DNA of 57,764 bases, from NCBI RefSeq assembly GCF_022271435.1, contig NZ_JAFIQY010000052.1:1-57764 (forward strand). Direction: 5' to 3'. The notes under the pieces are model-generated. The model was not told where the DNA came from. It did not search any database and was given only the letters and a program-made list of their open reading frames with translations. Shown here in pieces: positions 8,205 to 15,798 of the stretch. Made by a program: the position numbers and the translations under genes. The stretch's first letter is position 1; every line of letters starts with the position of its first letter. The DNA is from Streptomyces monomycini. GTDB taxonomy: Bacteria > Actinomycetota > Actinomycetes > Streptomycetales > Streptomycetaceae.

Positions 8205-8615
8205 CGGTCTTCCTTTGCGGCGCGTTCCAGTGCCTGCTCCAGGTCGGCCACGAGGTCGGCCGGATCTTCGAGCCCGATGGACAGGCGGATCATGTCCTTC
8301 GGGGAAGTGCTGCCCGGCCCCTCGAAGGTGTAGCGGTGTTCGACCAGACTTTCCACCCGCCAGGGACGTGGCACGGGTGAGGAGTTCGCAGTGCTGCGCC
8401 GTACGCGGGGACCGCTGCCAGCCCCCGCTGACGTGCAGGGACAGCATCCCACTGAAGCCCCCGCCCAACTGCCGGACCGCGATCTTGTGACCGGGATCGC
8501 TCGGCAGCCCCGGGTACGCGACCCGGCTGACGTGCACATGGTCGGCGACGTGGCCGCCCGGCGCCCGCGCGGTGGCCGATATCTGCCGCATCCGCGGGAA
8601 GAACATACGGATGCC
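8201..8615 (-). pseudogene. 3' remnant of a Cys/Met-metabolism PLP enzyme
   Basis: Only the C-terminal third survives, in two frames. The first (to about 8358) reads RMRQISATARAP, VSRVAYPGLPSDPGHKIAVR and FSGMLSLHVSGG. The second reads VESLVEHRYTFEGPGS and SPKDMIRLSIGLEDPADLV, ending ERAAKEDR-stop. These are the closing motifs of cystathionine gamma-synthase / gamma-lyase / O-acetylhomoserine sulfhydrylase enzymes. A TAG lies in frame just upstream of 8606, and the lysine-containing PLP site is absent, replaced by the end of the STAND gene at 8631. Not functional. The frame break near 8358 corresponds to a net gain of one or loss of two bases. Confidence 0.8.
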
Positions 8616-8630
8616 GCGACGCCGTCCGGT

Positions 8631-10907
8631 CTATTCGTGCGGAAGGCCGTCGGGAGGACGGGCAGCGTTTTCCGGCGGCAGCGGCTCGCCTGACCCCGGC
8701 TCACCCGCCCGCTCCCGCACCCGCTCCCGCTCGATCAGCTCGGACAGCTGGACTTGCAGGCCCCTGGCCTCGCCCGACCGGTGCTGGCTCCGGTACAGCT
8801 CCAGCGCCTGCTCCCACGCCTCACGGGCCTGGCCGAACCGGCCCAGGGCGGCGTGCGCCTGGCCGATGCCGTGCAGCAGAACGGCTTCGTGGTAGGTGTT
8901 GCCGATGTCGCGCAGGAGGCCGAGGGCCTGCCGGCCGTGTTCCAGGACGTCGGCGTACCGGCCCGTGCACAGGCCCAGATAGGCGTAGATGCCCAGCGAC
9001 AGCGCCTCACCGTTGCGGTTGCCGTGGCCGCGGTGCAGGAGCAGACCCTTCTCGCAGTAGGCCTGCGCCTGCTCGAAATGGCCCAACTGCGCGGAGTACC
9101 ACGCCGACTGGTTGAAGCCGCGGGCCTCCCACTCCTGGTCCTCCACCGCCTGGAACAGGGCGAGGGAACGGGTGGCGTGCTCCAGCGCGGACCGGGCCTG
9201 CCCCTGCTGCCCCCAGGCCCAGGCGAGGACGCGGTGGGTGTGCGCCTGGCTCCGCACGTCGGCGGTACGTTCGGCGAGGTCGAGCGCCTGGTGGAGGCGG
9301 TCCATGGCCTCGGTGTGCCGGCCTGTCAGGGCGCACGCTTCGGCGAGGAGGCGCTGCGCCGGAGCCTGGGTCGCCTCGTCCCCCAGCTGCCGCGCGGCGG
9401 CCAGCCCGTCGCCCGCGACGGCGACCTGATGGGAGAGCAGCCCGCGCCGCCAGTGATAGGTGTGCAGCGTCGGCGCCAGCTGCCACACGGCCCGGTGCCA
9501 CCGCTGTTCCACGGCCAGCCGCTGCGCGGCCATCAGACAGGGATGTTCGGCGTCCAGCCAGGCCAGCGCCCTGGTCTCGTCCGGCAGCGGCTGGGGACGG
9601 CAGCCCGGCCGGGGCGGGGCCGGCGCCACCGACTCGCGGTGCGGATCGAGGGCCTGGTCACCGGCGTAGGCCGTGTGCAGATAGAAGTCCACCAGCCGCC
9701 GCAGCGCGTCGTCACGGCTGTCCGCCGTCTGGTGGGCGTGGGCCTGTTCGGACGCGTAGAGGCGGATCAGGTCGTGCATCCGGTAGCGGGAGGGGGACGG
9801 CTGCGAGACCAGGTGCGCGGTCTCCAGCTCCCGCAGCAGCGCCCGGGTCCGGGGCACGGACAGCCCGGCGAGCGAGGCCGCGGCCGGCAGACCGATGTCC
9901 GGTCCCGGCGCCAGCCCCACCAGCCCGAGCAGGACGGCCGCCTCGGACGTCAGCGCGTCGTACGAGGACGAGAACGCCGCCCGCAGGTTCAGCGGGATCT
10001 CACCGGCGTCCAGCTCGTCGAGCCGGGTGGTGTGGTCGCGCAGTTCCTCGGCGAGCAGACGCAGCGGGAAGCCGGGGTGAGCGGTGGCGCGGGCGGCCAC
10101 GATGCTCAGCGCCAGCGGCAGCCCGCCGCAGCACTCCAGGAACGCGTCCACCGCCTCCGGCTCGGCCGCGACCCGCGCATCACCCAGATGACCGGCCAGC
10201 AACTGGCGGGCCTCGGCCGCGGGGAGCACGTCCAGGTCCAGCGGGCGGGCGCCGTGGGTGGTGACCAGGCCGGCCAGCTGACGGCGGCTGGTCACCAGCA
10301 CCGTACAGGCCGAATCGCCCGGCAGCAGCGGGGTCACGTGCGGGGTGTCGCGGGCGTTGTCCAGCACGATCAGCAGACGCCGGTCGGCGACCAGACTGCG
10401 GTACAGCCCCACCTGCGCGTCGAGGTCCGCCGGCATCCCGGCCGGGTCCACACCCAGGGCGCCGAGGAACCCGCGTACCGCTTCCGTCGCCGTCACCGGC
10501 TCGCCGACGGGCGTGAATCCCCGCAGATCGACGAAGAGCTGGCCGTCGGGGAACCGGTCGATGTGCTGGTGCGCCCAGTGCAGCGCGAGCCAGGTCTTCC
10601 CGATGCCCCCGGCGCCGCCGAGCGCGGAGATCATGAGCGTGGCGCCGGTCTCCGCCGCGTCGTCGAGCGCGGCCGTCAGCGCGGCCAGTTCACCGGCCCG
10701 GCCGGTGAACACCCGCGGCGCGGCGGGCAACTGGTGCGGCACCACCGGGCGCTCACGCCCGGCGTGCAGGTGGACCCCGCCGTGCACCACACCGGCCTGC
10801 ACCACGTGGCCCTCGACCGGCGCGGACACCTCGTTGCGCACATCGCGTACATCGCGTACGTCCGCTCCGGGCAGCTCGCGGCCCTGGCTGTCCTGTTCCG
10901 TCGTCAC
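8631..10907 (-). CDS. NB-ARC/TPR STAND ATPase, AfsR-like but without the DNA-binding domain
   Basis: 758 residues from a GTG at 10907 (AAGG 8 nt before it). Order: residues 17-26 repeat DVRDVRDVRNE; about 28-50 carry a VxGxVVQAGxxxGGVHxH motif seen in front of many Streptomyces signalling NTPases; P-loop GGAGGIGKT (97-105); Walker B RLLIVLDNA (177-185); GLPLAL (262-267); MHD (377-379); then tetratricopeptide repeats from about 480 to 740. This is the NB-ARC plus TPR core of AfsR/SARP-type regulators, but no OmpR-like or BTAD domain precedes it. It should act as an ATP-driven oligomerising switch; partner and output are not visible. The TPR end runs up to the decayed PLP gene. Confidence 0.88.
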   Translation of the reverse strand: MTTEQDSQGRELPGADVRDVRDVRNEVSAPVEGHVVQAGVVHGGVHLHAGRERPVVPHQLPAAPRVFTGRAGELAALTAALDDAAETGATLMISALGGAGGIGKTWLALHWAHQHIDRFPDGQLFVDLRGFTPVGEPVTATEAVRGFLGALGVDPAGMPADLDAQVGLYRSLVADRRLLIVLDNARDTPHVTPLLPGDSACTVLVTSRRQLAGLVTTHGARPLDLDVLPAAEARQLLAGHLGDARVAAEPEAVDAFLECCGGLPLALSIVAARATAHPGFPLRLLAEELRDHTTRLDELDAGEIPLNLRAAFSSSYDALTSEAAVLLGLVGLAPGPDIGLPAAASLAGLSVPRTRALLRELETAHLVSQPSPSRYRMHDLIRLYASEQAHAHQTADSRDDALRRLVDFYLHTAYAGDQALDPHRESVAPAPPRPGCRPQPLPDETRALAWLDAEHPCLMAAQRLAVEQRWHRAVWQLAPTLHTYHWRRGLLSHQVAVAGDGLAAARQLGDEATQAPAQRLLAEACALTGRHTEAMDRLHQALDLAERTADVRSQAHTHRVLAWAWGQQGQARSALEHATRSLALFQAVEDQEWEARGFNQSAWYSAQLGHFEQAQAYCEKGLLLHRGHGNRNGEALSLGIYAYLGLCTGRYADVLEHGRQALGLLRDIGNTYHEAVLLHGIGQAHAALGRFGQAREAWEQALELYRSQHRSGEARGLQVQLSELIERERVRERAGEPGSGEPLPPENAARPPDGLPHE

Positions 10908-11265
10908 CGCCTCCACCTTCCGACCCGGCACTCCGACCCAGCACTCCGGCCCGTCGAGTGTCCCGCGTAAGCGGAACCGGTGGCGGGAGCCGGGCACAGC
11001 TCCACTCCCGCGAGTGAAGATCGGTTCGACGGGCGGTCAGGACGGCCGCCGGCCGGGGGAAGACCGGCCGAAAGCGCCTCATCCCCGCGGGAGCCGCGCC
11101 ACCTCGGCGTCGTACTGCCCGGCCGCGAAACGGAAGTCCGGCAGGTCCGGGCCGCCGGTGTCGTTCACCCATGGTCGGCAATGCCAAGCTTTGATGCCGA
11201 TTTGTTTGGCGTCGCCTCGGAAAGCGTTTGACGTCGGTCGATGCGGGGCGGTCGGATGGCGCCCC
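10908..11265. other. 358-bp gene-free region with a short coding-like fragment
   Basis: The space lies between the divergent STAND gene and the kinase gene. On the minus strand 11079-11168 has strongly coding-like codons (VNDTGGPDLPDFRFAAGQYD...RLPRG-stop, nearly all third positions G or C) but no start, so it may be the tail of a lost gene; its family was not recognised. The part from 11175 to 11245 is distinctly less GC-rich than its surroundings and is the likely promoter zone. No clear -35/-10 pair was found. Confidence 0.4.
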
Positions 11266-12183
11266 ATGAGTGCGGAGCAGAGGCAGCAGACGCATCACTC
11301 CCGGCAGCCCGTCGACGACCTCGTACGTCGGCTGATCGCGGGGCAGTTCCCCCGATGGGCGGGCCTGGCCGTGAAGCGGTTCCCGTCGGGCGGCACGGTC
11401 AACGCCGTGTACCGGCTCGGCGACGGCATGGTTGTCCGGCTGCCGCTGGGCGCGGGAGGGGCCGGGGACATACTGCTGGAGCGGGAGTGGCTGCCGCGCC
11501 TCGCGCACCGGTTACCCGTGGCCGTACCTGAAGTACTGGGAGCCGGTGAGCCTGCCGAGGGATATCCGTGGCCGTGGTCGGTGTACCGCTGGCTTCCGGG
11601 GGCGAACCCCGAGGAGGGGGCGCTGCGCGACCCCGTGCCGCTGGCCGGGGACCTGGCCGGGTTCGTGGCGGCGATGCGGAGCGTCACCCTGCCGGGCGCG
11701 CCGACGGCCCACCGGGGCGGGCCGGTCGCCGCGCTCGACGCGGCGACCAGGGCGGCGATCGAGGAACTGCGCGGCATCCCGGAGGAGGGTGTCGACTGCG
11801 ACGCGGTGACCGCCGTCTGGGAGGACGCGCTGCGGGCCCCGGAAGAGGACGGGCCGCCGGTCTGGCTGCACGCCGATCTGATGCCGGGCAACCTGCTGGT
11901 GGACGGCGGCAGACTGTCGGCAGTGATCGATTTCGGGTGCACGGGCACGGGGGACCCGGCCTGTGACCTCTTCCCGGCGTGGAATCTGCTGCCGGCCGAC
12001 GCCAGGAAGGTCTTCCGCGAGGCGCTCGACGTGGACGACGCGACCTTGCGCCGGGGCCGGGGACGCACCCTCTCCCAGGCGCTGATCGCGCTGCCGTACT
12101 ACCGGCACACGAACCCGGCGATGGCGCACAACGCCCGTCATGTGATCCGGGCGGTGCTGGGGGAGGTGCTGGGGGAAGGGTGA
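11266..12183 (+). CDS. Aminoglycoside phosphotransferase-like small-molecule kinase
   Basis: 305 residues from ATG 11266 (weak upstream GGATGG). The protein has the APH/choline-kinase fold: a nucleotide-binding N-lobe (FPSGGTVNAVYRLGDGMVVRLPL), the hinge YPWPWSVYRWLPG, the Brenner catalytic loop HADLMPGNLLVDGG (His202, Asp204, Asn209) and the metal-binding SAVIDFGCTGTGDPACDL. YPWPWSVYRWLPGAN is typical of the broad actinomycete APH family, many of whose members are not resistance enzymes. Predicted cytoplasmic ATP- or GTP-dependent kinase of a hydroxyl-bearing small molecule; substrate unknown. Confidence 0.9.
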   Translation: MSAEQRQQTHHSRQPVDDLVRRLIAGQFPRWAGLAVKRFPSGGTVNAVYRLGDGMVVRLPLGAGGAGDILLEREWLPRLAHRLPVAVPEVLGAGEPAEGYPWPWSVYRWLPGANPEEGALRDPVPLAGDLAGFVAAMRSVTLPGAPTAHRGGPVAALDAATRAAIEELRGIPEEGVDCDAVTAVWEDALRAPEEDGPPVWLHADLMPGNLLVDGGRLSAVIDFGCTGTGDPACDLFPAWNLLPADARKVFREALDVDDATLRRGRGRTLSQALIALPYYRHTNPAMAHNARHVIRAVLGEVLGEG

Positions 12184-12222
12184 GCGCCGGGGTGGCGCGG
12201 CCCGGCACCGTACGGGCTTCGG

Positions 12223-12276
12223 CTGTTGTACGTGCTGCCGCTGCTGTACGTGCTACCGCTGCCGTACGGGCTGTCG
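12223..12276 (+). repeat. 18-bp tandem repeat, three copies
   Basis: Units at 12223-12240, 12241-12258 and 12259-12276 follow CTGYTGTACGTGCTRCCG with growing divergence in the third. Read in frame with the downstream small gene they give LLYVLP-LLYVLP-LPYGLS, a hydrophobic stretch that could be an N-terminal extension started by TTG 12226, but the gene has a better start at 12334. Confidence 0.7.
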
Positions 12277-12333
12277 CCGTGGACGGCCTGGTTCGTCATG
12301 GCGGTCTTCCGTGGCCCGGGGAGACAATGCGGC

Positions 12334-12630
12334 ATGACCGAACGCCGTACACCTTGGGACAGCGGGCTGCTGCCCGGCCCCGACGGGGTGCTGTCCGCGG
12401 CCCGCGAAGCGCGGATGCGCCGGCGAGGTGAGGAGCTTGCCCAGGACGGTGCCCTTGCTGTCGAGGAGACACGGGCGGCGATGGGTGAACTCCTGCTGGA
12501 GATCGGCCGCCTGAGCCGTCTGGTCGCCTTGATGGACGGGGACGCCGGGGACGACGGGGAGGACAACGGACCAGGGGCCGACGGGGACGGCCAGACCCCG
12601 GGCGCGCCGCTGCCGGACGGCCGCTGCTGA
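12334..12630 (+). CDS. Small hypothetical protein
   Basis: 98 residues from the ATG at 12334 (GGGGAG 10 nt before). The protein begins MTERRTPWDSGLLPGPDGVLSAAREARMRRRGEEL, continues as a probable amphipathic helix (EETRAAMGELLLEIGRLSRLVALMDG), and ends in an acidic Gly/Asp-rich disordered tail. No domain recognised. It lies directly after the kinase gene and may be in the same transcript. An upstream TTG at 12226 would add a hydrophobic 36-residue leader encoded by the tandem repeat, less likely for lack of a ribosome site. Confidence 0.55.
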   Translation: MTERRTPWDSGLLPGPDGVLSAAREARMRRRGEELAQDGALAVEETRAAMGELLLEIGRLSRLVALMDGDAGDDGEDNGPGADGDGQTPGAPLPDGRC

Positions 12631-12725
12631 GCCCGGCCCCGGATCGCGCACCTCGACGGGTGACGACGATCCGGGGCCGGGCTGCCGCGTGCGGACTCAG
12701 TTGCTCAGCCCGCGGAGGCGGGGGG

Positions 12726-13634
12726 TCAGCAGGTCAGGTTGCCGCCCGTGGAGGTGCCCAGGATCTGGGTGAACTTTTTGAAATTGTTGACCCGGCTCTG
12801 GACCTGGCCGGGGTTGTTGCCGTTGCACTCCAGGCTGCCGTTGATGCTGCGGATCGTCTCGCCGAAGCCGCGGTCGTTGACGATTGCGTCGTGCGGCGTC
12901 ATCGTGCCCGGGCCGCGCTGGGTGTTCCAGTACCAGAGGCCGGTCTTCCAGGCGACGGCCGAGTCCGTCTGGACCAGGTTCGGGTTGCGCAGCAGGTCGA
13001 TGCCGAGCGCGTCGCCCGCCGCCTTGTAGTTGAAGTTCCAGCTGAGCTGGATCGGCCCGCGGCCGTAGTACGCCGCCTGGCCCGCCGGGCAGCCGTACGG
13101 CTGGTTGCGGTCACAGTAGTGCGGGTAGTTGGCGGTGTTCTGCTCCACGACGTGGACCAGGCCGCCCGTCTCGTGGCTGACGTTGGCGAGGAAGGCGGCG
13201 GCCTCGCGCTTCTTGATGGTGTCACTTCCGGTGTTGGCGAACCCGGGGTAGGCGCTCAGCGCGGCCTTCAGACCGTTGTACGTGTAGAACGGGTTTCTGT
13301 TCGGGAACATCTGGTTGAACTGCGCCTCGCTCACCACGAAGCCGGACGGGTTGGTGCCGCCGCCACAGTTGTACGGCTCCCAGAACCAGGTGCTGATGAC
13401 CGGGTCGTAGCCCGGGTTGTCGTGCTTGGCGCGGTAGTACTGGCCGTTCGTGTACTTGACGATGTCTCCGGTGCGGTACGCCTTGCCGGCGGTCCAGATG
13501 GAGAAGTTGCAGCTCGCGGCGGGTGTCGCGGGGCCGGAGGAGGGTGCTGCCGTGGCTGTGGGCGCAGCGACGGTGAGGGTCGCGGCACAGGCGGCGGCGG
13601 AGAGCACGGCGGCTATACGCTGCTTGAGCAACAT
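12726..13634 (-). CDS. Secreted GH19 chitinase with N-terminal chitin-binding domain
   Basis: 302 residues from ATG 13634, preceded by GAGGAG. Residues 1-30 are a signal peptide ending ATAA. Residues 42-90 are a CBM5/12-type chitin-binding module (WTAGKAYRTGDIVKYTNGQY, then WFWEPYNC). From 98 on comes the GH19 catalytic domain (GFVVSEAQFNQMFPNRNPFY), with the general acid Glu155 in SHETGG, a second catalytic Glu164 in VVEQN, and the substrate-cleft motif YYGRGPIQLSWNFNY. It hydrolyses chitin outside the cell with inversion, as in Streptomyces ChiC/ChiF/ChiG. A DasR-like box lies about 105-140 bp upstream (13740-13775). Confidence 0.95.
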   Translation of the reverse strand: MLLKQRIAAVLSAAACAATLTVAAPTATAAPSSGPATPAASCNFSIWTAGKAYRTGDIVKYTNGQYYRAKHDNPGYDPVISTWFWEPYNCGGGTNPSGFVVSEAQFNQMFPNRNPFYTYNGLKAALSAYPGFANTGSDTIKKREAAAFLANVSHETGGLVHVVEQNTANYPHYCDRNQPYGCPAGQAAYYGRGPIQLSWNFNYKAAGDALGIDLLRNPNLVQTDSAVAWKTGLWYWNTQRGPGTMTPHDAIVNDRGFGETIRSINGSLECNGNNPGQVQSRVNNFKKFTQILGTSTGGNLTC

Positions 13635-13739
13635 GTGATCACTCCTCAGTGCGGCAGGGCCGCGTTCGGTCGGCGACGGACGGTCCGGCGCACGACGAGG
13701 ACCACGGACCGCGCTCCGGTTCGCAAGCGCGATCACAGG

Positions 13740-13775
13740 TTGGTTGGTACTCAACTCGCTTGGTCTGTACCAGTC
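13740..13775 (-). promoter_or_regulatory. DasR-like box and imperfect direct repeat of the chitinase promoter
   Basis: On the minus strand 13761-13772 reads TGGTACAGACCA, matching the 12-bp chitinase promoter direct-repeat motif TGGTCCAGACCT and the core of the DasR dre site (ACTGGTCTAGACCAGT, 12 of 16). A second, weaker copy (TTGGTTGGTAC on the plus strand, 13740-13750) begins exactly 20 bp away from TTGGTCTGTAC (13760). In Streptomyces such pairs give N-acetylglucosamine-dependent control by DasR; here that is inferred from the match. Confidence 0.7.
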
Positions 13776-13866
13776 AAGATGGCACAGGTCCAGATTCCGG
13801 ATCGGACAACAAGCGGTCACCGGCTCGGGCGAAACGGGCAGGACGGACGCCCGACCGGTGGCGTGG

Positions 13867-14130
13867 TCAGGTCAGCAGGCGGAACAAGTGGGCGCAGGCC
13901 GCCGCCTCGGTCGGATGGCGGCTGATGACGTGCGGGGCGCCGCGTTCGTACGCGCCGGTCTCCCACGCGCCGTCCGGGGCCTGGCGCAGGAACAGGAAGT
14001 CCGGGGGCGTGGGGGCCGGTTCGTGCACCCCTTCGATGCGGTAGTGGCCGTCGGCGACCCCTGCCGCGCGCAGCGCGGTGCGCACCGCGCGCCGGTCCTG
14101 GGGAGCATCCATGCCCGTCGAGGAAGCCAT
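13867..14130 (-). CDS. Small cytoplasmic protein, candidate immunity partner of the TNT protein
   Basis: 87 residues from ATG 14130 (weak GAAGTGA upstream; Met7 at 14112 is the alternative). There is no signal peptide. The sequence has the pattern DGHYRIEGVHEP, PDFLFLRQAPDGAWETGAYERG, then RHPTEAAACAHLFRLL. I recognise this as a recurring small actinomycete protein type but not as a named family. It is the next gene downstream of the secreted TNT-domain protein on the same strand, about 107 bp away, the usual place for an immunity or accessory gene. Immunity is an inference from position only. The open frame continues upstream through the repeat array without a convincing start. Confidence 0.6.
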   Translation of the reverse strand: MASSTGMDAPQDRRAVRTALRAAGVADGHYRIEGVHEPAPTPPDFLFLRQAPDGAWETGAYERGAPHVISRHPTEAAACAHLFRLLT

Positions 14131-14143
14131 GCTGGTCACTTCA

Positions 14144-14233
14144 CCACGATGTTCCCGCGGTCGTGGCTTTGAAGTCGCCACGATGTTCCTGCCGTCGTGG
14201 CTCCCAGCCACCACGATGTTCCCGCCGCCACGG
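14144..14233. repeat. Three 23-bp hyphenated palindromes in tandem
   Basis: Copies lie at 14144-14166, 14178-14200 and 14211-14233, spaced 34 and 33 bp. Each begins CCACGATGTTCC and copies 1 and 2 end GTCGTGG, giving a 6-bp stem CCACGA/TCGTGG around an 11-nt loop; the third copy keeps the left arm and ends GCCACGG. The spacers create alternative stems (CGTGGC/GCCACG and GTGGC/GCCAC), so two mutually exclusive folding registers exist. The array fills the gap between the TNT gene and its downstream partner. Confidence 0.85.
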
Positions 14234-14236
14234 CGT

Positions 14237-14935
14237 TCAGGTGGCCACACGGGTGAGGAAGCCGTGCTCGACGAGCCACTTCACGTTCAGCCGCTGCCCC
14301 TGGCCCGGGTCCAGGAACACCGCGTCCAGTTTGATCTGCTGTCCGCCGCCGGGCTGCTCGAACCACGGGGCGATGCTGCCCTGCCACACCCAGAACGGCT
14401 TCGCGACCTTGTAGACGTGGTAGTCGCACGGCGCCGCGGGCTCGCGCGTGTTGAGGTTCTGCGGCGGCAGGGAGCGTTCGGCGTAGGCGTCGCCCGCCGG
14501 TGCCAGGAAGCCGCCGAACTCGGAGCCGAACCGGTCCAGCCGCTGGCCCGTGCGCAGCTTCGCGGGTTCCTTGTCGACCGTGCCGTTGACCTCGCCGAAA
14601 CCGTCGTTGGGCGGGTATTTCCAGCCGCCCGTGTCCGCCGGCCCCGCCCAGTACTTCTTGAGGAAGGCCGGAGCCGGCAGCTTCCCGGTCCGCTGGTAGC
14701 CCTTGAGCAGCGGGCCCACGGGTGCCTGCTGCTTGCCGGGCAGCCACTTCGGGCCGAGCCGGGCGTCACCGTGGTACGCCCCCGTGCAGGGTTCGGGTTC
14801 GTGCCGCGAGGCCGCGACCGGTGCGGTGGCGGGCCGGTCGTCCGGCTGCGGCGCGGCGCTCGCGGCAGGCGCCGCCAGCAGACCGGCGGCGAGGCCGAGA
14901 GCGGCGCACAGGGTGCGTATGCGATGCGGGTTCAT
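14237..14935 (-). CDS. Secreted TNT-domain (NAD-glycohydrolase-type) protein
   Basis: 232 residues from ATG 14935, with AAGGAA 7 nt before it. Residues 1-28 are a signal peptide (ASA-A). Residues 46-100 form a pre-domain (CTGAYHGDARLGPKWLPGKQ). From 105 to the end is a TNT domain: WKYPPNDGF, KLRTGQRLDRFGSEFGGFLA, AYAERSLPPQNLNT, YHVYKVAKPF, IAPWFEQPGGGQQ. The RFGSEFGGFLAP and QPGGGxQ motifs are diagnostic of the family named after the tuberculosis necrotizing toxin, which hydrolyses NAD+. Whether this copy is an antibacterial, antifungal or developmental NADase is unknown; secretion by Sec without a type VII or polymorphic-toxin trunk is notable. Confidence 0.85.
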   Translation of the reverse strand: MNPHRIRTLCAALGLAAGLLAAPAASAAPQPDDRPATAPVAASRHEPEPCTGAYHGDARLGPKWLPGKQQAPVGPLLKGYQRTGKLPAPAFLKKYWAGPADTGGWKYPPNDGFGEVNGTVDKEPAKLRTGQRLDRFGSEFGGFLAPAGDAYAERSLPPQNLNTREPAAPCDYHVYKVAKPFWVWQGSIAPWFEQPGGGQQIKLDAVFLDPGQGQRLNVKWLVEHGFLTRVAT

Positions 14936-15096
14936 GCGGGGGTTCCTTCACACGCTGAAGATCCGTCAGGACGGTCCGCAGAGTAGACGTACCGTCCCGA
15001 AGCGTGTCATGCGCGCGTCGCCTTCCGGCCAGGGGCGGGCTCCTCCGCGCTGACCCGCCCGCACGACCGTCGCGCCACGTTCCGCCCCCCGTGGGG

Positions 15097-15723
15097 TCAG
15101 CCCTGCCCCTCGCAACCAGCCGAACGGGACCGCAGAGCCGCGAAGAACGCGTCCAGTTCGCCCCGCACCCGATCTCCGCCGTCGAAGCCCTGCCAGTACG
15201 GCCGCATCCGTCCCACCAGGTCGTAACACGTGTCGATGGGCACCAGATGGCACTCGACCCGCTCACCGTGGCGGCGCAGCAACAAGGCCTCCACGTCGTC
15301 GGCCAGGTCGGACACGCCCGGGCTGACGGCCATCACCCGCTCCCAGGCGGCGTCCGGCAGCAGCGACTCGGTGGCGCCGCCGGGGCTCGGGTAGAACACC
15401 ACGTAGCGGCCGAGGCGGGAGTTGCGGAAGCTGAAGACCACACCGACCGGCAGTTGCAGCGCTTCCCACTGCACCGGGCCGAGCACGAAGTCCCGTACGT
15501 GCCGGTAGCGGTCGGGTACGCCGAGGTAGCGCCCGGCGGGCACCCCGCTGTGTGTGTGCAGCATCCGGCACGCCGGGCAGACACACAGCAGACCGCGGTC
15601 GTCCAGATCGACCACATGCCCGCGCGGGCCGGTGCCGAGGGCCGCTGAACACAGTGCGCAGCGTGCGCCGGACGGGCTGCCGGCAGGTTCGCGGAAGCGG
15701 CGCAGGCCGTGGCCGGTGGTCAT
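15097..15723 (-). CDS. DUF5947-like protein with Cys pairs
   Basis: 208 residues from ATG 15723. Two cysteine pairs (CALC near residue 22 and CPAC near 49) probably hold one zinc. The signature stretches RYRHVRDFVLGPVQWEALQLPVGV, FYPSPGGATESLLPDAAW, CHLVPIDTCYDLVG and YWQGFDGG match what I recall of DUF5947, a family usually found beside actinobacterial group 5 [NiFe]-hydrogenase genes. No hydrogenase or maturation gene is present here, so its role is open. It lies 75 bp downstream of the phosphatase gene on the same strand. Confidence 0.75.
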   Translation of the reverse strand: MTTGHGLRRFREPAGSPSGARCALCSAALGTGPRGHVVDLDDRGLLCVCPACRMLHTHSGVPAGRYLGVPDRYRHVRDFVLGPVQWEALQLPVGVVFSFRNSRLGRYVVFYPSPGGATESLLPDAAWERVMAVSPGVSDLADDVEALLLRRHGERVECHLVPIDTCYDLVGRMRPYWQGFDGGDRVRGELDAFFAALRSRSAGCEGQG

Positions 15724-15798
15724 GCCCGCGCCCGGCGGCCGACGGGTACGGGACGCCGCGCCCAGGCTGGGAACCGGCGTGTGCTGGCGGGCATTCGT

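Noticed and set aside
10345..11265. In-frame 5' extension of the phosphotransferase gene
   Set aside because: The translation is Ser/Arg/Pro-rich antisense of the STAND gene and the kinase fold starts at 11266.
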